NCBI GenBank assembly: GCA_015698285.1
Contig: CP048685.1
Location: 310,001-374,000 of the forward strand
Direction of reading: 5' to 3'
DNA: 64,000 nt
DNA from: Candidatus Nitronauta litoralis
GTDB taxonomy: Bacteria; Nitrospinota; Nitrospinia; Nitrospinales; Nitrospinaceae
The translations under genes were made by a program, and so were the position numbers. The first letter of the stretch is position 1. Every line of letters begins with the position of its first letter. The notes under the pieces were generated by a model. The model searched no databases, had not been told where the DNA came from, and saw nothing but the letters and a program-made list of their open reading frames with translations. This document shows, one piece after another, positions 1-8,399 of the stretch.

Positions 1-50
1 CTTTCATGCGGTGATTGTACTGGCTTCCAGGAAAAAATAAAATATCAATT

Positions 51-130
51 CCCCCTCCTTAACAAAGGAGGGGGTACGGGGGAGATTGTATTAAGCACCC
101 CTCCCATACCCTCCCCTTAAAAGGGGAGGG
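51..130. repeat. Pair of palindromic repeats (MITE/REP-like)
   Basis: Two perfect GC-rich hairpins lie side by side. Positions 51-60 pair with 65-74 (10 bp, AACA loop), and 109-118 pair with 121-130 (10 bp, 2-base spacer). The stretch between them (about 75-108) also partly self-complements, so the block looks like one composite palindromic element. Similar C/G-rich palindromes recur at 8805-8933 and 58443-58464. There is no coding capacity. The element type is inferred from symmetry only. Confidence 0.7.
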
Positions 131-191
131 AAGCCAGAAAGAACTTTTTTCAAGGAATCTCCAAGTTCCCCGCTTGTACAACTTATGTAAC

Positions 192-221
192 AGCCCCCCT
201 TCGACAGGCTCAGGGTGACAT
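192..221. repeat. Dispersed repeat family A, copy 1
   Basis: A 30-bp stretch containing TTCGACAGGCTCAGGGTGAC is identical to 8709-8738. Diverged versions form the centres of the chimeric repeats at 33735-33796 and 35006-35060. Together with the hairpins at 51-130 it fills the 312 bases before the first gene, where I see no gene. Confidence 0.75.
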
Positions 222-312
222 TTTTTGCCCACTCAAACAAAAAACCATAATAATTTTCACTAAACTGACCTAAACATGATAGGGTCATCCACCCTAAAGA
301 AAATGGAACAAC

Positions 313-1683
313 ATGCCAAAACCCACGTCAAATATTCCGGTCACCGTCGGCGACCAGCTTGAAGTCGAAGTCGAGACACTCAACTCGTCAGGCGATGGTA
401 TTGCCCGCGTCGATGGATTCACCGTGTTCGTTCCACAGGGCCTGCCGGGTGACCAGTGTAAGATCGAAATAACCAAAACCGCCAACCGCTACAGCGTGGC
501 GCGGGTTATTGAAAGAACCGCTCCGGGACCACATCGCATCGACTCTCCCTGCCCTGTTTTTCCCGAGTGTGGCGGTTGCCGTCTGCAGGATCTAAACTAC
601 GAACAGCAACTATACTTCAAAGCCGGAGTCGTAAAAGACAATCTTAAGCACATTGGAAAGATCGATTGGCCTGAGCCGATCAAAGCCATCCCGGCTATCC
701 CGGTTTATGGCTATCGCAATAAAGGCAGCTTTGCACTGGAAGGACGAGGCAAAAACCTTGGCATAGGTTTTTTCAAAACAGGCACGCATGAAGTGGTCGA
801 CTCCGCTACATGCGACACGTTGATGGAACCGGTCAATGCCGTCAAGGAATGGCTGCGCAGTCTGATCTCCTACCATCACGTTTCGATCTACGACGAAACG
901 AAGCACATGGGATTTTTAAGGAACCTCGTCATCCGGCATTCACCGACAACCGGGCAATCACTGGTCGGGCTGGTCACGACGCGCGGGATATTCAAGAAAC
1001 GGTTTTTACCGGATCTGACCAAGGAGTCGGATTTGAAACGGCTGGGTATTGTTGGCATTCTGCAAAATTTCAATGCACAGAAAAGCAATTTCATCCTGGG
1101 TTCAAAAAGTAAACCGCTTTGGGGACGCGAATACCTCGAAGACAACCTGGTCGGTTTGAAGTTTAAAATTTCACTCGGCTCGTTCTTCCAGGTGAATCCG
1201 AACGAATCGATTAAACTTTACAAGCTGATCGAAGAATGGACCCATCTTGAAAAGGGACTGATCGTCGATGCCTACTGCGGCAATGGCGGCATCGCCCTGT
1301 GGCTGGCGCGCGCCGGCCGGAAAGTGCTTGGCATTGACGAGTTCGCACCTGCCATTGAGGATGCAAAAACAAGCGCCGGCTGGAACAAGTTAAACGAAGT
1401 CCAGTTTGAAGCGGGAACACTGGAAAGTCATTTGGAAGGTTTGAAGGAAAAGAACATCGGCACACTCATTGTCGATCCACCGCGCAAAGGGTTGTCGACC
1501 CATGTGGTCGAGACCATCCCGAAACTGAATCCGCCAAGACTGATCTACGTCTCGTGCAACCCCGCCACACTGGCACGCGATCTCGCCCTGCTGACTGATT
1601 ACAGCATCAAGGACATACGCGTCATCGACATGTTCCCCCAGACACCCCATATAGAGACAGCGGTGTTGCTGGAGAAAGTTTAA
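313..1683 (+). CDS. rlmD: 23S rRNA (uracil-C5)-methyltransferase, RlmD/RumA family
   Basis: SAM-dependent methyltransferase that should methylate a uridine in 23S rRNA. An N-terminal TRAM-type RNA-binding domain spans about residues 8-62. The iron-sulfur cysteine cluster CPVFPECGGC follows at about 78-87, with a further cysteine near 170 (DSATCDTL). The SAM-binding segment DAYCGNGG, the motif VDPPRKGL and the catalytic cysteine motif YVSCNPATLARDL mark the C-terminal domain. The length of 456 residues fits the family. The ATG at 313 is the only upstream Met before the TRAM domain. The stop is one base from the convergent gene on the other strand. Whether the target is U1939 (RlmD) or another site (RlmC/TrmA-like) cannot be read from sequence, but the 4Fe-4S cysteines favour RlmD/RlmC over TrmA. 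Confidence 0.92.
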   Translation: MPKPTSNIPVTVGDQLEVEVETLNSSGDGIARVDGFTVFVPQGLPGDQCKIEITKTANRYSVARVIERTAPGPHRIDSPCPVFPECGGCRLQDLNYEQQLYFKAGVVKDNLKHIGKIDWPEPIKAIPAIPVYGYRNKGSFALEGRGKNLGIGFFKTGTHEVVDSATCDTLMEPVNAVKEWLRSLISYHHVSIYDETKHMGFLRNLVIRHSPTTGQSLVGLVTTRGIFKKRFLPDLTKESDLKRLGIVGILQNFNAQKSNFILGSKSKPLWGREYLEDNLVGLKFKISLGSFFQVNPNESIKLYKLIEEWTHLEKGLIVDAYCGNGGIALWLARAGRKVLGIDEFAPAIEDAKTSAGWNKLNEVQFEAGTLESHLEGLKEKNIGTLIVDPPRKGLSTHVVETIPKLNPPRLIYVSCNPATLARDLALLTDYSIKDIRVIDMFPQTPHIETAVLLEKV

Positions 1684-1684
1684 A

Positions 1685-2557
1685 TCAGCTATATTCCCAG
1701 AAATCATCTATGCATTCCGGCTGTTTTATTTTACCAGCCTTTATTTCCCAAGCCATTTTTCTGAACAATTTAAATGACTCCTCTTCCGGAAAAATCTTCA
1801 AAGCTTCTCCTGCTTCCTTAAGAGCTTTATCAATTTGCCCCGTCAGAATTTGAGCGCTCACCTGAAAAATTTTATATTCAACATCACCCTCAAAAATATT
1901 CCCGCTGGCTTCAGAAACTCGCAGAAATTCCTCAAATTTTTCCAAACTCAAACAACTGTCTAAATACAACTTCGCAATACCCTGATGATTAGGGTTTCCA
2001 TCAAAAGCCTGCATGAAAAACTTGGAGGCATTTTCTTCCTCTCCCAGGTCTTGATACAATTTACCCGCCTGAAACATCGATTCCCAGTCATCTGGATGAG
2101 CTTTAATTTTCTCAATATACTGAGAAATTTCTTCAACCCGTTTTCTTTTCCCAGTCTCCATTTTTGCCCAAAAAAAGAAACTAACTCCGATAATTAAATT
2201 TACAAAAACAGGAATCACAGCCCCCAAACCCTTCTCCTGGAAAATACCTGAAAATACTATGAACAAAGACATACCAAGATACAAAAAAGCCGCTGCCTGA
2301 AGCAAAACAGGAGAAATAATACTACGTTCTGCCTCATTTCCAACAATCAGGTAATAGGACCTTCTAATTCCCCAAAAGAATACCAATCCCGCGATAATAG
2401 CTAGAAATAGAATCAAAATCCCTATAGCACTAAAAATAACATCTGACTTTTTGAAAATGAAAAATAAAAAAAACCAACACATCCATCCTGAAAAAAGTGC
2501 TAGTAAAAAAAATACTGCGGCGGCTGGGAACCTTTGCCATTTCGATATCTTTTTCAT
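1685..2557 (-). CDS. Membrane protein with C-terminal TPR-like repeats
   Basis: I do not recognise a named family. The N-terminal 135 residues hold four hydrophobic stretches (about 10-35, 38-63, 84-106, 113-130) that look like membrane helices. A soluble C-terminal region follows with at least two TPR-like units (for example DWESMFQAGKLYQDLGEEEN and the segment after it, and another near 235-265), which usually bind proteins. It ends one base from rlmD, tail to tail, and starts at ATG 2557 behind an AAGGATGG-like ribosome site. The gene is clearly more AT-rich than its neighbours, which hints at a different origin. It is a single-gene unit. Confidence 0.75.
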   Translation of the reverse strand: MKKISKWQRFPAAAVFFLLALFSGWMCWFFLFFIFKKSDVIFSAIGILILFLAIIAGLVFFWGIRRSYYLIVGNEAERSIISPVLLQAAAFLYLGMSLFIVFSGIFQEKGLGAVIPVFVNLIIGVSFFFWAKMETGKRKRVEEISQYIEKIKAHPDDWESMFQAGKLYQDLGEEENASKFFMQAFDGNPNHQGIAKLYLDSCLSLEKFEEFLRVSEASGNIFEGDVEYKIFQVSAQILTGQIDKALKEAGEALKIFPEEESFKLFRKMAWEIKAGKIKQPECIDDFWEYS

Positions 2558-2634
2558 ACCATCCTTATAAAACGATCAAATAATTTACTCCATCCACCAA
2601 AACCACAATCCACCGAAAATTTTAAATTATGATT

Positions 2635-4035
2635 TTAAAACTTCGCGTGTTTTGGGAAACGTGGAAATGGAATGACGTCGCGGATGTTTTCAACTCCGGT
2701 GGCGAACTGCACCATGCGCTCAAAACCCATCCCGAAGCCGGAATGCGGCGCAGAACCAAACCGGCGCAAATCCAGATACCACCAGTATTCTTTCGGATCA
2801 ATCCCCTTCACATCGAAGCGTGACTTCAGTACTTCATAATCATCTTCCCTCTGCGAACCACCGATGATCTCGCCGAGTCTTGGCAGCAACACATCCATCG
2901 CCCGAACGGTTTTGCCGTCTTCGTTCATTTTCATATAGAACGGTTTGATCTTTTCCGGATAGTCAAAAATGATGACCGGTTTTAAAAAAATCGTTTCGGC
3001 AAGGTGCCGCTCGTGCTCCGACTGCAGATGCCCGCCCCACTCCACCGGGTACTCGAATTTATGCTTTGATTTTTTAAGCAGGTCGACAGCCTCGGTGTAG
3101 CTGATGTGTTCGAACGGTGTATCGTTCACATGCGTCAGTGTTTCGAGCAAATGTTTGTCGACGCGCTGGTTAAAAAATTCCAGGTCGTCGTGGCAATGCT
3201 CCAGCACATCATTCAAAAGATATTTGATGAACTCCTCGGCGAGGTCCATGTCGTCTTCAAGATCGTAAAACGCCATCTCCGGCTCGATCATCCAGAACTC
3301 GGACAAGTGCCGACTGGTATGGGAATTCTCCGCTCGAAAAGTCGGCCCGAAGGTGTAGATCAGTGACAGGGCCATGGCGTATATCTCGCCCTCCAACTGA
3401 CCGCTCACCGTGAGCCCGGTTCTTTCGCCGAAAAAATCTTCTTTGAAATCCACCCCGTCTTCGCTGCGTGGCGGATTGTTGATGTCGAGGGTCGTTACCT
3501 GGAACATTTCCCCCGCCCCCTCGCAATCGCTTGAAGTGATGATAGGCGTGTGCAGGTAGACAAACCCCTTGTCGACAAAAAACTGGTGGACCGCATAGGC
3601 CAACCGGCTACGCACGCGCATCACCGCACCGATGGTGTTGGTTCTGGGACGCAGGTGGGCGATCTCCCGCAGGTATTCCAGGGAGTGGCGTTTTTTTTGC
3701 AGCGGATAATGTTCCGGGTCGGCCTCTCCGAAAACTGAAAGCTCCGCTGCCCGCATCTCAACCGACTGCCCCTTGCCTTCGGATTCCACCAGTTCACCGG
3801 TAATCTGGATGCAGGCCCCTGTGTGTATCCTCGATTGCTGATTCTGATAGGAGACCAGCGTATGGTCGGCGATGATCTGCAGGTTTTTCAGGCAGGACCC
3901 ATCGTTCAGTTCGATAAAGGAAAACCCGCCTTTGGAGTCGCGGCGGGTGCGAACCCAACCCTGAACGGTGACACTGGGGTGTGCCCGCCCCTCGGTCAAT
4001 AGTTGTTTAATCGGCGTGCGCCTTTGTTCCGTCAT
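2635..4035 (-). CDS. asnS: Asparaginyl-tRNA synthetase
   Basis: Class IIb aminoacyl-tRNA synthetase that charges tRNA-Asn. The N-terminal OB-fold anticodon-binding domain (about 1-115) includes [20 protein letters not shown]. The catalytic core carries class II motif 2 ([20 protein letters not shown]) and motif 3 ([15 protein letters not shown] near the C-terminus). At 466 residues it matches the usual bacterial AsnRS length exactly. Features such as EGAGEMFQV and [12 protein letters not shown] fit AsnRS rather than AspRS. It is transcribed alone, away from yggT. Its 5' side is the tandem-repeat region 4054-4223. Confidence 0.96.
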   Translation of the reverse strand: MTEQRRTPIKQLLTEGRAHPSVTVQGWVRTRRDSKGGFSFIELNDGSCLKNLQIIADHTLVSYQNQQSRIHTGACIQITGELVESEGKGQSVEMRAAELSVFGEADPEHYPLQKKRHSLEYLREIAHLRPRTNTIGAVMRVRSRLAYAVHQFFVDKGFVYLHTPIITSSDCEGAGEMFQVTTLDINNPPRSEDGVDFKEDFFGERTGLTVSGQLEGEIYAMALSLIYTFGPTFRAENSHTSRHLSEFWMIEPEMAFYDLEDDMDLAEEFIKYLLNDVLEHCHDDLEFFNQRVDKHLLETLTHVNDTPFEHISYTEAVDLLKKSKHKFEYPVEWGGHLQSEHERHLAETIFLKPVIIFDYPEKIKPFYMKMNEDGKTVRAMDVLLPRLGEIIGGSQREDDYEVLKSRFDVKGIDPKEYWWYLDLRRFGSAPHSGFGMGFERMVQFATGVENIRDVIPFPRFPKHAKF

Positions 4036-4053
4036 GAAAAATCTCCCTGGGAG

Positions 4054-4223
4054 GTCCGTTGAAATAGTTTGAAGCCAATCCTGAAAATATTACCTGATAA
4101 ATGGCAAAATACCCCACCGAAAGGTGGTGGAAGTCCATGGAATCCGTTAGAAACCAGACCTGAAAATATTGCCTGATAAATGACAAAATGCCCCACCGAA
4201 ATGTGGTGCAGGAAGCCCGTATG
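4054..4223. repeat. Imperfect tandem duplication in the asnS upstream region
   Basis: Two copies of a unit of about 80-90 bp lie head to tail. The best-conserved cores are 4081-4129 and 4160-4208, offset by 79 bp and about 90% identical by eye. Each core ends in a small hairpin (CCACC-GAAA-GGTGG in copy 1; a one-base variant in copy 2). On the minus strand the block lies directly upstream of asnS, so it is either part of its leader or promoter DNA. No T-box features are seen. The gap from 4036 to 4404 holds this block and the terminator at 4287-4313 but no convincing gene. Confidence 0.75.
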
Positions 4224-4286
4224 GAATTGAAAAACAACGATTTAGAATCGACAAACCCCTGTATTTATAAGGGTTTTGGTGGATTC

Positions 4287-4313
4287 CCACCCATTGACAA
4301 CGGGTGGTTTTTT
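4287..4313 (+). terminator. Rho-independent terminator with no upstream gene on its strand
   Basis: The stem CCACCC (4287-4292) pairs with GGGTGG (4302-4307) across a 9-base loop and is followed directly by six T residues. A second weaker hairpin (AAACCC/GGGTTT) lies just before it, around 4253-4276. No + strand coding gene precedes it, since asnS runs the other way. It would therefore end a short + strand transcript starting within about 4040-4250, or act as an attenuator in front of yggT. Confidence 0.65.
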
Positions 4314-4404
4314 AGTTATCTTATCTTAGTTTACGCGCCCGTCAAATCTGAATGAACCGGTGGCCGCCGGGCAGTACAACAGGCCCCTATTTTCCCAACA
4401 TTTG

Positions 4405-4710
4405 ATGTCACTATTAGGCAATTTTCTCCAAGCGACGGCCGCTGTTCTGGGCATGGCTCTGACCGTATACGGGTGGATCGTTTTCATCCGCGTATTATTG
4501 TCCTGGGTCAATCCGGATCCTTATAACCCGATAGTTCAGTTTTTGAGCCGAGTTACCGATCCAGTATTGTATAAGATTCGGGAGAAATTGCCGATGACTG
4601 GAGTCGGGCTGGATTTTTCACCTCTGGTCCTGCTTCTCGGAATCATGTTCCTTAAGATTTTTCTGGTACAGAGTCTGATGGATTTAGCCATGCAGCTTAA
4701 AGCGATATGA
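4405..4710 (+). CDS. yggT: YggT family integral membrane protein
   Basis: Small membrane protein of the YggT/YlmG family (about 101 residues), linked in other bacteria to cell division and osmotic or cofactor-related roles that are not well defined. There are two hydrophobic segments, around residues 5-32 and 68-93, with the family-typical RVLLSWVNPDPYNPIVQFL between them followed by TDPVL. I chose the ATG at 4405, which puts the first helix at the N-terminus as in the family; a GTG at 4360 would add 15 unconserved residues. Neither start has a good ribosome site. The stop overlaps the next start (ATGA). Confidence 0.88.
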   Translation: MSLLGNFLQATAAVLGMALTVYGWIVFIRVLLSWVNPDPYNPIVQFLSRVTDPVLYKIREKLPMTGVGLDFSPLVLLLGIMFLKIFLVQSLMDLAMQLKAI

Positions 4711-5168
4711 AACTAACCTACCTGGACATTCTGGAGCAGGTCTTTCACGACAAGTGGAAAGGCTACGATAAAAAAGAAGTCGATACCTTCCTGCACCTTG
4801 TGGCTGAAGATTTCAAGGAGCTTCACGAGGAGTTGTCACAGCTTCGCGGAAAAGTCGAACGCCAGGAGAAAAAAATTGCCAAACTGGAATCGGCCAATGG
4901 CAACGGCGATGCAAAAAACCTGAGCCCGGAAGCACTTCGTGATAAAGCCAGACGTGTAATCCAACTGGCCCGTCAGGAAGCAGACAAACACCTCACTGAG
5001 GTGGATCGCGAGCTGACCCGGATCAAGGAAGAAGTTCAGGCACTGCGGCGCGAAAAAAAGGAATTGCTAAACGTGGTCAAAGGTGGACGGCGCGCACTGA
5101 GCCAGCAACAGGAACTCGCCGGTGCCAATACCCCCCGCAGTCATGAACCTGCCAACAGTCCTTCGTGA
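4707..5168 (+). CDS. DivIVA-domain coiled-coil protein
   Basis: The N-terminus (about 1-60) has the DivIVA membrane-targeting and crossed-loop pattern with GYDKKEVDTFLHLVAEDF. Coiled coil follows for most of residues 40-140, and the tail is polar. DivIVA proteins sense curved membrane at poles and septa and recruit partners. This one is shorter (153 residues) and in a Gram-negative type genome, so its partners are unknown. It overlaps yggT by four bases and the DUF167 gene lies directly downstream. The set yggT/divIVA matches the ylm-divIVA cluster of Gram-positives, with yggS-proC found separately at 37406-38979. Confidence 0.85.
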   Translation: MKLTYLDILEQVFHDKWKGYDKKEVDTFLHLVAEDFKELHEELSQLRGKVERQEKKIAKLESANGNGDAKNLSPEALRDKARRVIQLARQEADKHLTEVDRELTRIKEEVQALRREKKELLNVVKGGRRALSQQQELAGANTPRSHEPANSPS

Positions 5169-5460
5169 CGGGGGCATCCAGTTCGGCATCCGCGTTCAAC
5201 CCCGCTCCTCCCGAAACGAAATTTCAGGTATCCAGGGCGACCGCTTAAAAATCAAACTGACATCTCCTCCGGTTGACGGCGCGGCCAACAAATCCTGTTT
5301 AAAATTCCTGTCCAAGTATTTCGGCGTTTCCTTAAGTCGTGTTACGCTGGTCAGCGGCCAGTCGGGTCGAAACAAAACCATACATATTGAAGGATTGGAC
5401 GCGGCACAATTCGATTCCCTGCTCGCCCCGATCCTGTCTTCCAACTCCAACTCGAAGTAA
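5143..5460 (+). CDS. yggU: DUF167 (YggU) family protein
   Basis: A small soluble alpha/beta protein of about 105 residues. The family-defining stretch runs through RVQPRSSRNEISG, LKIKLTSPPVDGAANKSCL and VTLVSGQSGRNKTIHI. Its biochemical role is not established. The ATG at 5143 is preferred over a GTG at 5122 because the conserved domain begins about 15 residues after it. The gene overlaps the 3' end of the divIVA-like gene by 26 bases and is followed three bases later by mtnA, so translation of all four genes is probably coupled. Confidence 0.88.
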   Translation: MNLPTVLRDGGIQFGIRVQPRSSRNEISGIQGDRLKIKLTSPPVDGAANKSCLKFLSKYFGVSLSRVTLVSGQSGRNKTIHIEGLDAAQFDSLLAPILSSNSNSK

Positions 5461-5463
5461 ACA

Positions 5464-6501
5464 ATGATTCCTACTATTGAATACATTAACGGTGTGGTGC
5501 GCATGATCGACCAGACCCGTCTTCCCAACGAAACCGAATTTGTAGATTGCACCACCCCGGAAGAGGTGGGTGTGGCCATTAAAACCATGGTGATTCGCGG
5601 CGCCCCCGCCATTGGCGTCGCTGCCGCACTCGGTGCCAGCCTGGCAGCCGACCGAATTGAAGCGGGTGACTTCGATTCTTTCTTTGATCAACTTTCTACA
5701 GACTGTGAAGCACTCGCGGCAACGCGACCGACTGCGGTCAACCTGGCGTGGGCTTTGGAACGCATGAAGCGGGTTGCCCAGGAAAATAATAATCTTTCCG
5801 TTGCAGAGCTAAAAGTCCGGTTGCGGGAAGAAGCCTGCAAGGTGCTGGAAGATGATGTCACCATCAATAAAACCATGGGGAACAACGGGCAGACTCTTTT
5901 GCAAAGCGGTCAACAGGTGTTGACACACTGCAACGCCGGCGCACTGGCAACTGCCGGATACGGCACGGCATTGGGGGTGATCCGCGCCGCGGTGGAAAAC
6001 GGCAAGGATATCTCCGTGTTCGCCAATGAGACCCGCCCCTTCCTGCAGGGTGCACGGTTAACTGCCTGGGAACTCATGGAAGATAACATCCCGGTGACAC
6101 TCATCACCGACAACATGTGCGGTCATTTCATGAAAGAAAAAAAGATCGACGCTGTGGTGGTAGGAGCGGACCGTATTGCTGCCAATGGCGATGTCGCCAA
6201 CAAGATCGGCACGTACATGGTGGCGGTGCTGGCACAGAAAAACAACATCCCGTTTTATGTTGCCGCACCTATTTCTACGCTGGACCTTTCTCTTTCCAGT
6301 GGCGAACAGATTCCCATTGAGGAGCGCAGTGCAGAAGAAGTCGTGACCCTGGGAAAAACCCGCATCGCACCAAAAGATGTCCGCGCGGCGCATCCGGCTT
6401 TTGATGTCACACCCAATGATCTGGTCAGCGCTATCATCACCGAAAAAGGCGTGGCCAAGGCTCCATTCACCGAGTCACTGAAAGCGCTCGCCCAATCCTG
6501 A
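5464..6501 (+). CDS. mtnA: S-methyl-5-thioribose-1-phosphate isomerase
   Basis: Isomerises methylthioribose-1-phosphate to methylthioribulose-1-phosphate in methionine salvage. The eIF-2B-like fold is recognisable from [34 protein letters not shown] (active-site cysteine) and [18 protein letters not shown] (catalytic aspartate). At 345 residues it has the usual length. It starts three bases after the DUF167 stop, and its TGA overlaps the next ATG by one base. No other mtn gene is present in the window, so either the pathway is scattered or the enzyme serves a shunt. Confidence 0.95.
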   Translation: MIPTIEYINGVVRMIDQTRLPNETEFVDCTTPEEVGVAIKTMVIRGAPAIGVAAALGASLAADRIEAGDFDSFFDQLSTDCEALAATRPTAVNLAWALERMKRVAQENNNLSVAELKVRLREEACKVLEDDVTINKTMGNNGQTLLQSGQQVLTHCNAGALATAGYGTALGVIRAAVENGKDISVFANETRPFLQGARLTAWELMEDNIPVTLITDNMCGHFMKEKKIDAVVVGADRIAANGDVANKIGTYMVAVLAQKNNIPFYVAAPISTLDLSLSSGEQIPIEERSAEEVVTLGKTRIAPKDVRAAHPAFDVTPNDLVSAIITEKGVAKAPFTESLKALAQS

Positions 6502-7499
6502 TGAAAGCCATGGTGCTGGCGGCAGGATTCGGTACCCGCTTGAAACCGCTGACCCAGGTTCTCCCCAAACCCATGTTTCCCATTCTGGGAAAACCGGTGC
6601 TGGAACACACGCTGGCGCATCTGGCGCGTTTTGGTATCCGCGACATCACCGTGAACCTGCACCATCTGCCGGCTGCTGTGCAGGGTTATTTTGGCAACGG
6701 GGAAACGCTGGGCATCGAACTGCATTACTCGTACGAGCAAGAAATCCTTGGAACAGCCGGAGGGATTTTGAAGGCGCGGAAATATCTGGACGGTGGTCCC
6801 TTCATTGTGATGAACTCGGACATCATCACCGACATCGACCTCGAAAAAGTGATGGCGTTTCATCAGGCACGCGGTTCGGCCCTCACCATGGTGTTGACCG
6901 ATGGGGAAGTCACCGGCATTCATGATCCTATTGAGCTGGATGAAAATGACCGCGTGGTTCACATGCCTGGCGCATCCTCAAAAAATATGCCCGACACCAC
7001 ACGTCCGGTTACGTTCACGGGAGTTCAGATAATTGAGCCGGAAATATTCGACCGAATCCCCGTGAATCAGTTTTGTGGCACCACCAAAGAAATTTATCCG
7101 GAGATGATAGAAGACGGTCGGCGGGTCTATGGCTACCTGCACAAGGGCTACTGGCAGGACATGGGCACGCGCGAACAGTATTTGCAGGTCCATAAAGAAA
7201 TTCTGGACGGCAAGACCACCCTGCCCGCCTCGTCCTCTACCGCGTTACCGGAAGGTGCAAACATCGTCGCACCTGTCTGGATCGGGAAAGATTGCAAGAT
7301 CTCCAATGCAGCCACCATCGGACCCTATGCTGTATTAGGAAAAGGTTGTGTGGTGGAGAATGGAGCAGAGATTAAAAACACAGTCTGCTGGGAGCGGGTA
7401 CGTACTGGAGAAAACGCCCGAATTGAAAGCAGCGTCCTGGCAACCGGAGTTGTGGTTTTAGCGGACGCTGAAATTTCAAAAGAGTCTATCATCCCTTGA
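6501..7499 (+). CDS. NDP-sugar pyrophosphorylase (nucleotidyltransferase with left-handed beta-helix)
   Basis: Nucleotidyltransferase that would join a sugar-1-phosphate to an NTP. The N-terminal Rossmann-like domain carries the signature LAAGFGTRLKPLT with PKPMFPILGKP, the sugar-binding region ILGTAGGIL, and the metal-binding aspartate in FIVMNSDIITDI. From about residue 245 the protein shows hexapeptide repeats (VWIGKDCKISNAATIGPYAV and following). It resembles MurU, HddC and mannose-1-phosphate guanylyltransferase relatives; substrate cannot be decided. The start overlaps the mtnA stop, making it the last gene of the 4405-7499 run. Confidence 0.9.
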   Translation: MKAMVLAAGFGTRLKPLTQVLPKPMFPILGKPVLEHTLAHLARFGIRDITVNLHHLPAAVQGYFGNGETLGIELHYSYEQEILGTAGGILKARKYLDGGPFIVMNSDIITDIDLEKVMAFHQARGSALTMVLTDGEVTGIHDPIELDENDRVVHMPGASSKNMPDTTRPVTFTGVQIIEPEIFDRIPVNQFCGTTKEIYPEMIEDGRRVYGYLHKGYWQDMGTREQYLQVHKEILDGKTTLPASSSTALPEGANIVAPVWIGKDCKISNAATIGPYAVLGKGCVVENGAEIKNTVCWERVRTGENARIESSVLATGVVVLADAEISKESIIP

Positions 7500-7547
7500 T
7501 TTTTTGACCTTTTGTCTTCTCTTAATTTCAACCTTTAACATACTAGA

Positions 7548-8174
7548 TTAATGTTTTTGGTCTCTTAAATAGGGCAATCCAAGGGTTAGACCATCTGGGG
7601 AATACTTTTTCCAAAAATGTTCAAATTCATCAGAAAACGGTGCTCGTAGGGGCAGTTCTATTTTAGAAAAACCTGAAATAGAACAAGCTGCTTTTGGCAT
7701 CTCTAAAAGAATCTTTGTTCCACGGTATTTTTTATGAATCCAAAAAAAATGAATCCCCCATGGTCGCTTCATATCGGAAAATTTTTCAGTAGGAAATTTG
7801 CTTACTGGAATGTTTTCCCATTTTCCTCTCCAGTAAGATTCCATTCGAATTAAAACTATAATGGACACAGCCCTCCCATTAAGTATTCCTAACAGCGCAG
7901 CCATATCGTTTACTCGCATATCGTAAACTCCACCATCAAACTCCGTCTCCAAATTCCCCATACTTGATACTCTTTTCGTTCTTTCTTGCAAAAATAAAGG
8001 AGCGTTTTTTGAGACAAAAACAATGCGAAAATTAGTTCGACTATAAAAAATATTCTCTTTCAAAGGCGTTTCCCAATGGAGACCATTTATCACTTCATCA
8101 TGATACTTTTGATGAAAAATTTTGTCTTCAGATGAATTTTTGCTAAAACCCAATCCGCAATCTGCACATCGCAT
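7548..8174 (-). CDS. ESCO/Eco1-like zinc-finger protein with GNAT-like C-terminus
   Basis: The 208-residue product begins with a zinc finger, C3-x2-C6-x14-H21-x3-H25, followed by the pattern NGLHW. This order and spacing is that of the eukaryotic cohesin acetyltransferases Eco1/ESCO (for example the finger of yeast Eco1). The C-terminal part also lines up with ESCO: RIVFVSKN near 50, NGRAVSIIV near 99, GIHFFWIHKKYRG near 140 (ESCO: GISRIWV...RR.GIA) and APFSDEFEHFWKKY near 178 (ESCO: AFSDPTPDG). The acetyl-CoA loop is degenerate, with KYRGTK in place of RxxGxA/G, so activity is uncertain. I chose ATG 8174 because GAGGA sits seven bases upstream and the finger begins at once; a start at 8240 would add 22 residues. 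It is AT-rich and isolated, which suggests acquisition. Confidence 0.7.
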   Translation of the reverse strand: MRCADCGLGFSKNSSEDKIFHQKYHDEVINGLHWETPLKENIFYSRTNFRIVFVSKNAPLFLQERTKRVSSMGNLETEFDGGVYDMRVNDMAALLGILNGRAVSIIVLIRMESYWRGKWENIPVSKFPTEKFSDMKRPWGIHFFWIHKKYRGTKILLEMPKAACSISGFSKIELPLRAPFSDEFEHFWKKYSPDGLTLGLPYLRDQKH

Positions 8175-8270
8175 TCTTAATTCCTCGATTATTTTTATTG
8201 TACTTGCATAATAGATTTTCAAATATTCCAAACAAATCACATCAGTATATATTTGATTTGATCATAAAGA

Positions 8271-8399
8271 TTATTTACAAGGAGTGAACTGTTTTATATT
8301 GCACCCCTCAATATGCTTGGTATTCCGTGTCGCAATAGCATCACCCAGTTTTTTTGCTATGGATGCGGTCATGATATCAACTTGATGATTTCGAGTTTC
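8271..8399 (-). pseudogene. 3' remnant of a VapC/FitB-type PIN toxin
   Basis: Reading the minus strand in the frame that ends at TAA 8273-8271 gives the last 42 codons of a PIN-domain ribonuclease, with VDIMTASIAKKLGDAIATRN followed by TKHIEG. This is the standard C-terminus of VapC/FitB toxins (conserved Asp, then ATRN...F/HxG). The N-terminal two thirds, with the first catalytic acidic residues, is absent. The frame closes at a stop at 8414-8412, and the coding DNA upstream is the antitoxin in another frame. The toxin is therefore dead, and an internal deletion has joined the antitoxin 3' end to the toxin 3' end. Confidence 0.75.

Noticed and set aside
4007-4237. 76-codon minus-strand frame overlapping the asnS start
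   Set aside because: It only translates the tandem repeat, has no ribosome site, and overlaps asnS out of frame.
4036-4260. T-box leader for asnS
   Set aside because: No T-box bulge sequence or specifier arrangement, and no terminator directly before asnS on its strand.
6255-6962. 235-codon minus-strand frame
   Set aside because: Antisense across the mtnA/nucleotidyltransferase junction, both well supported.
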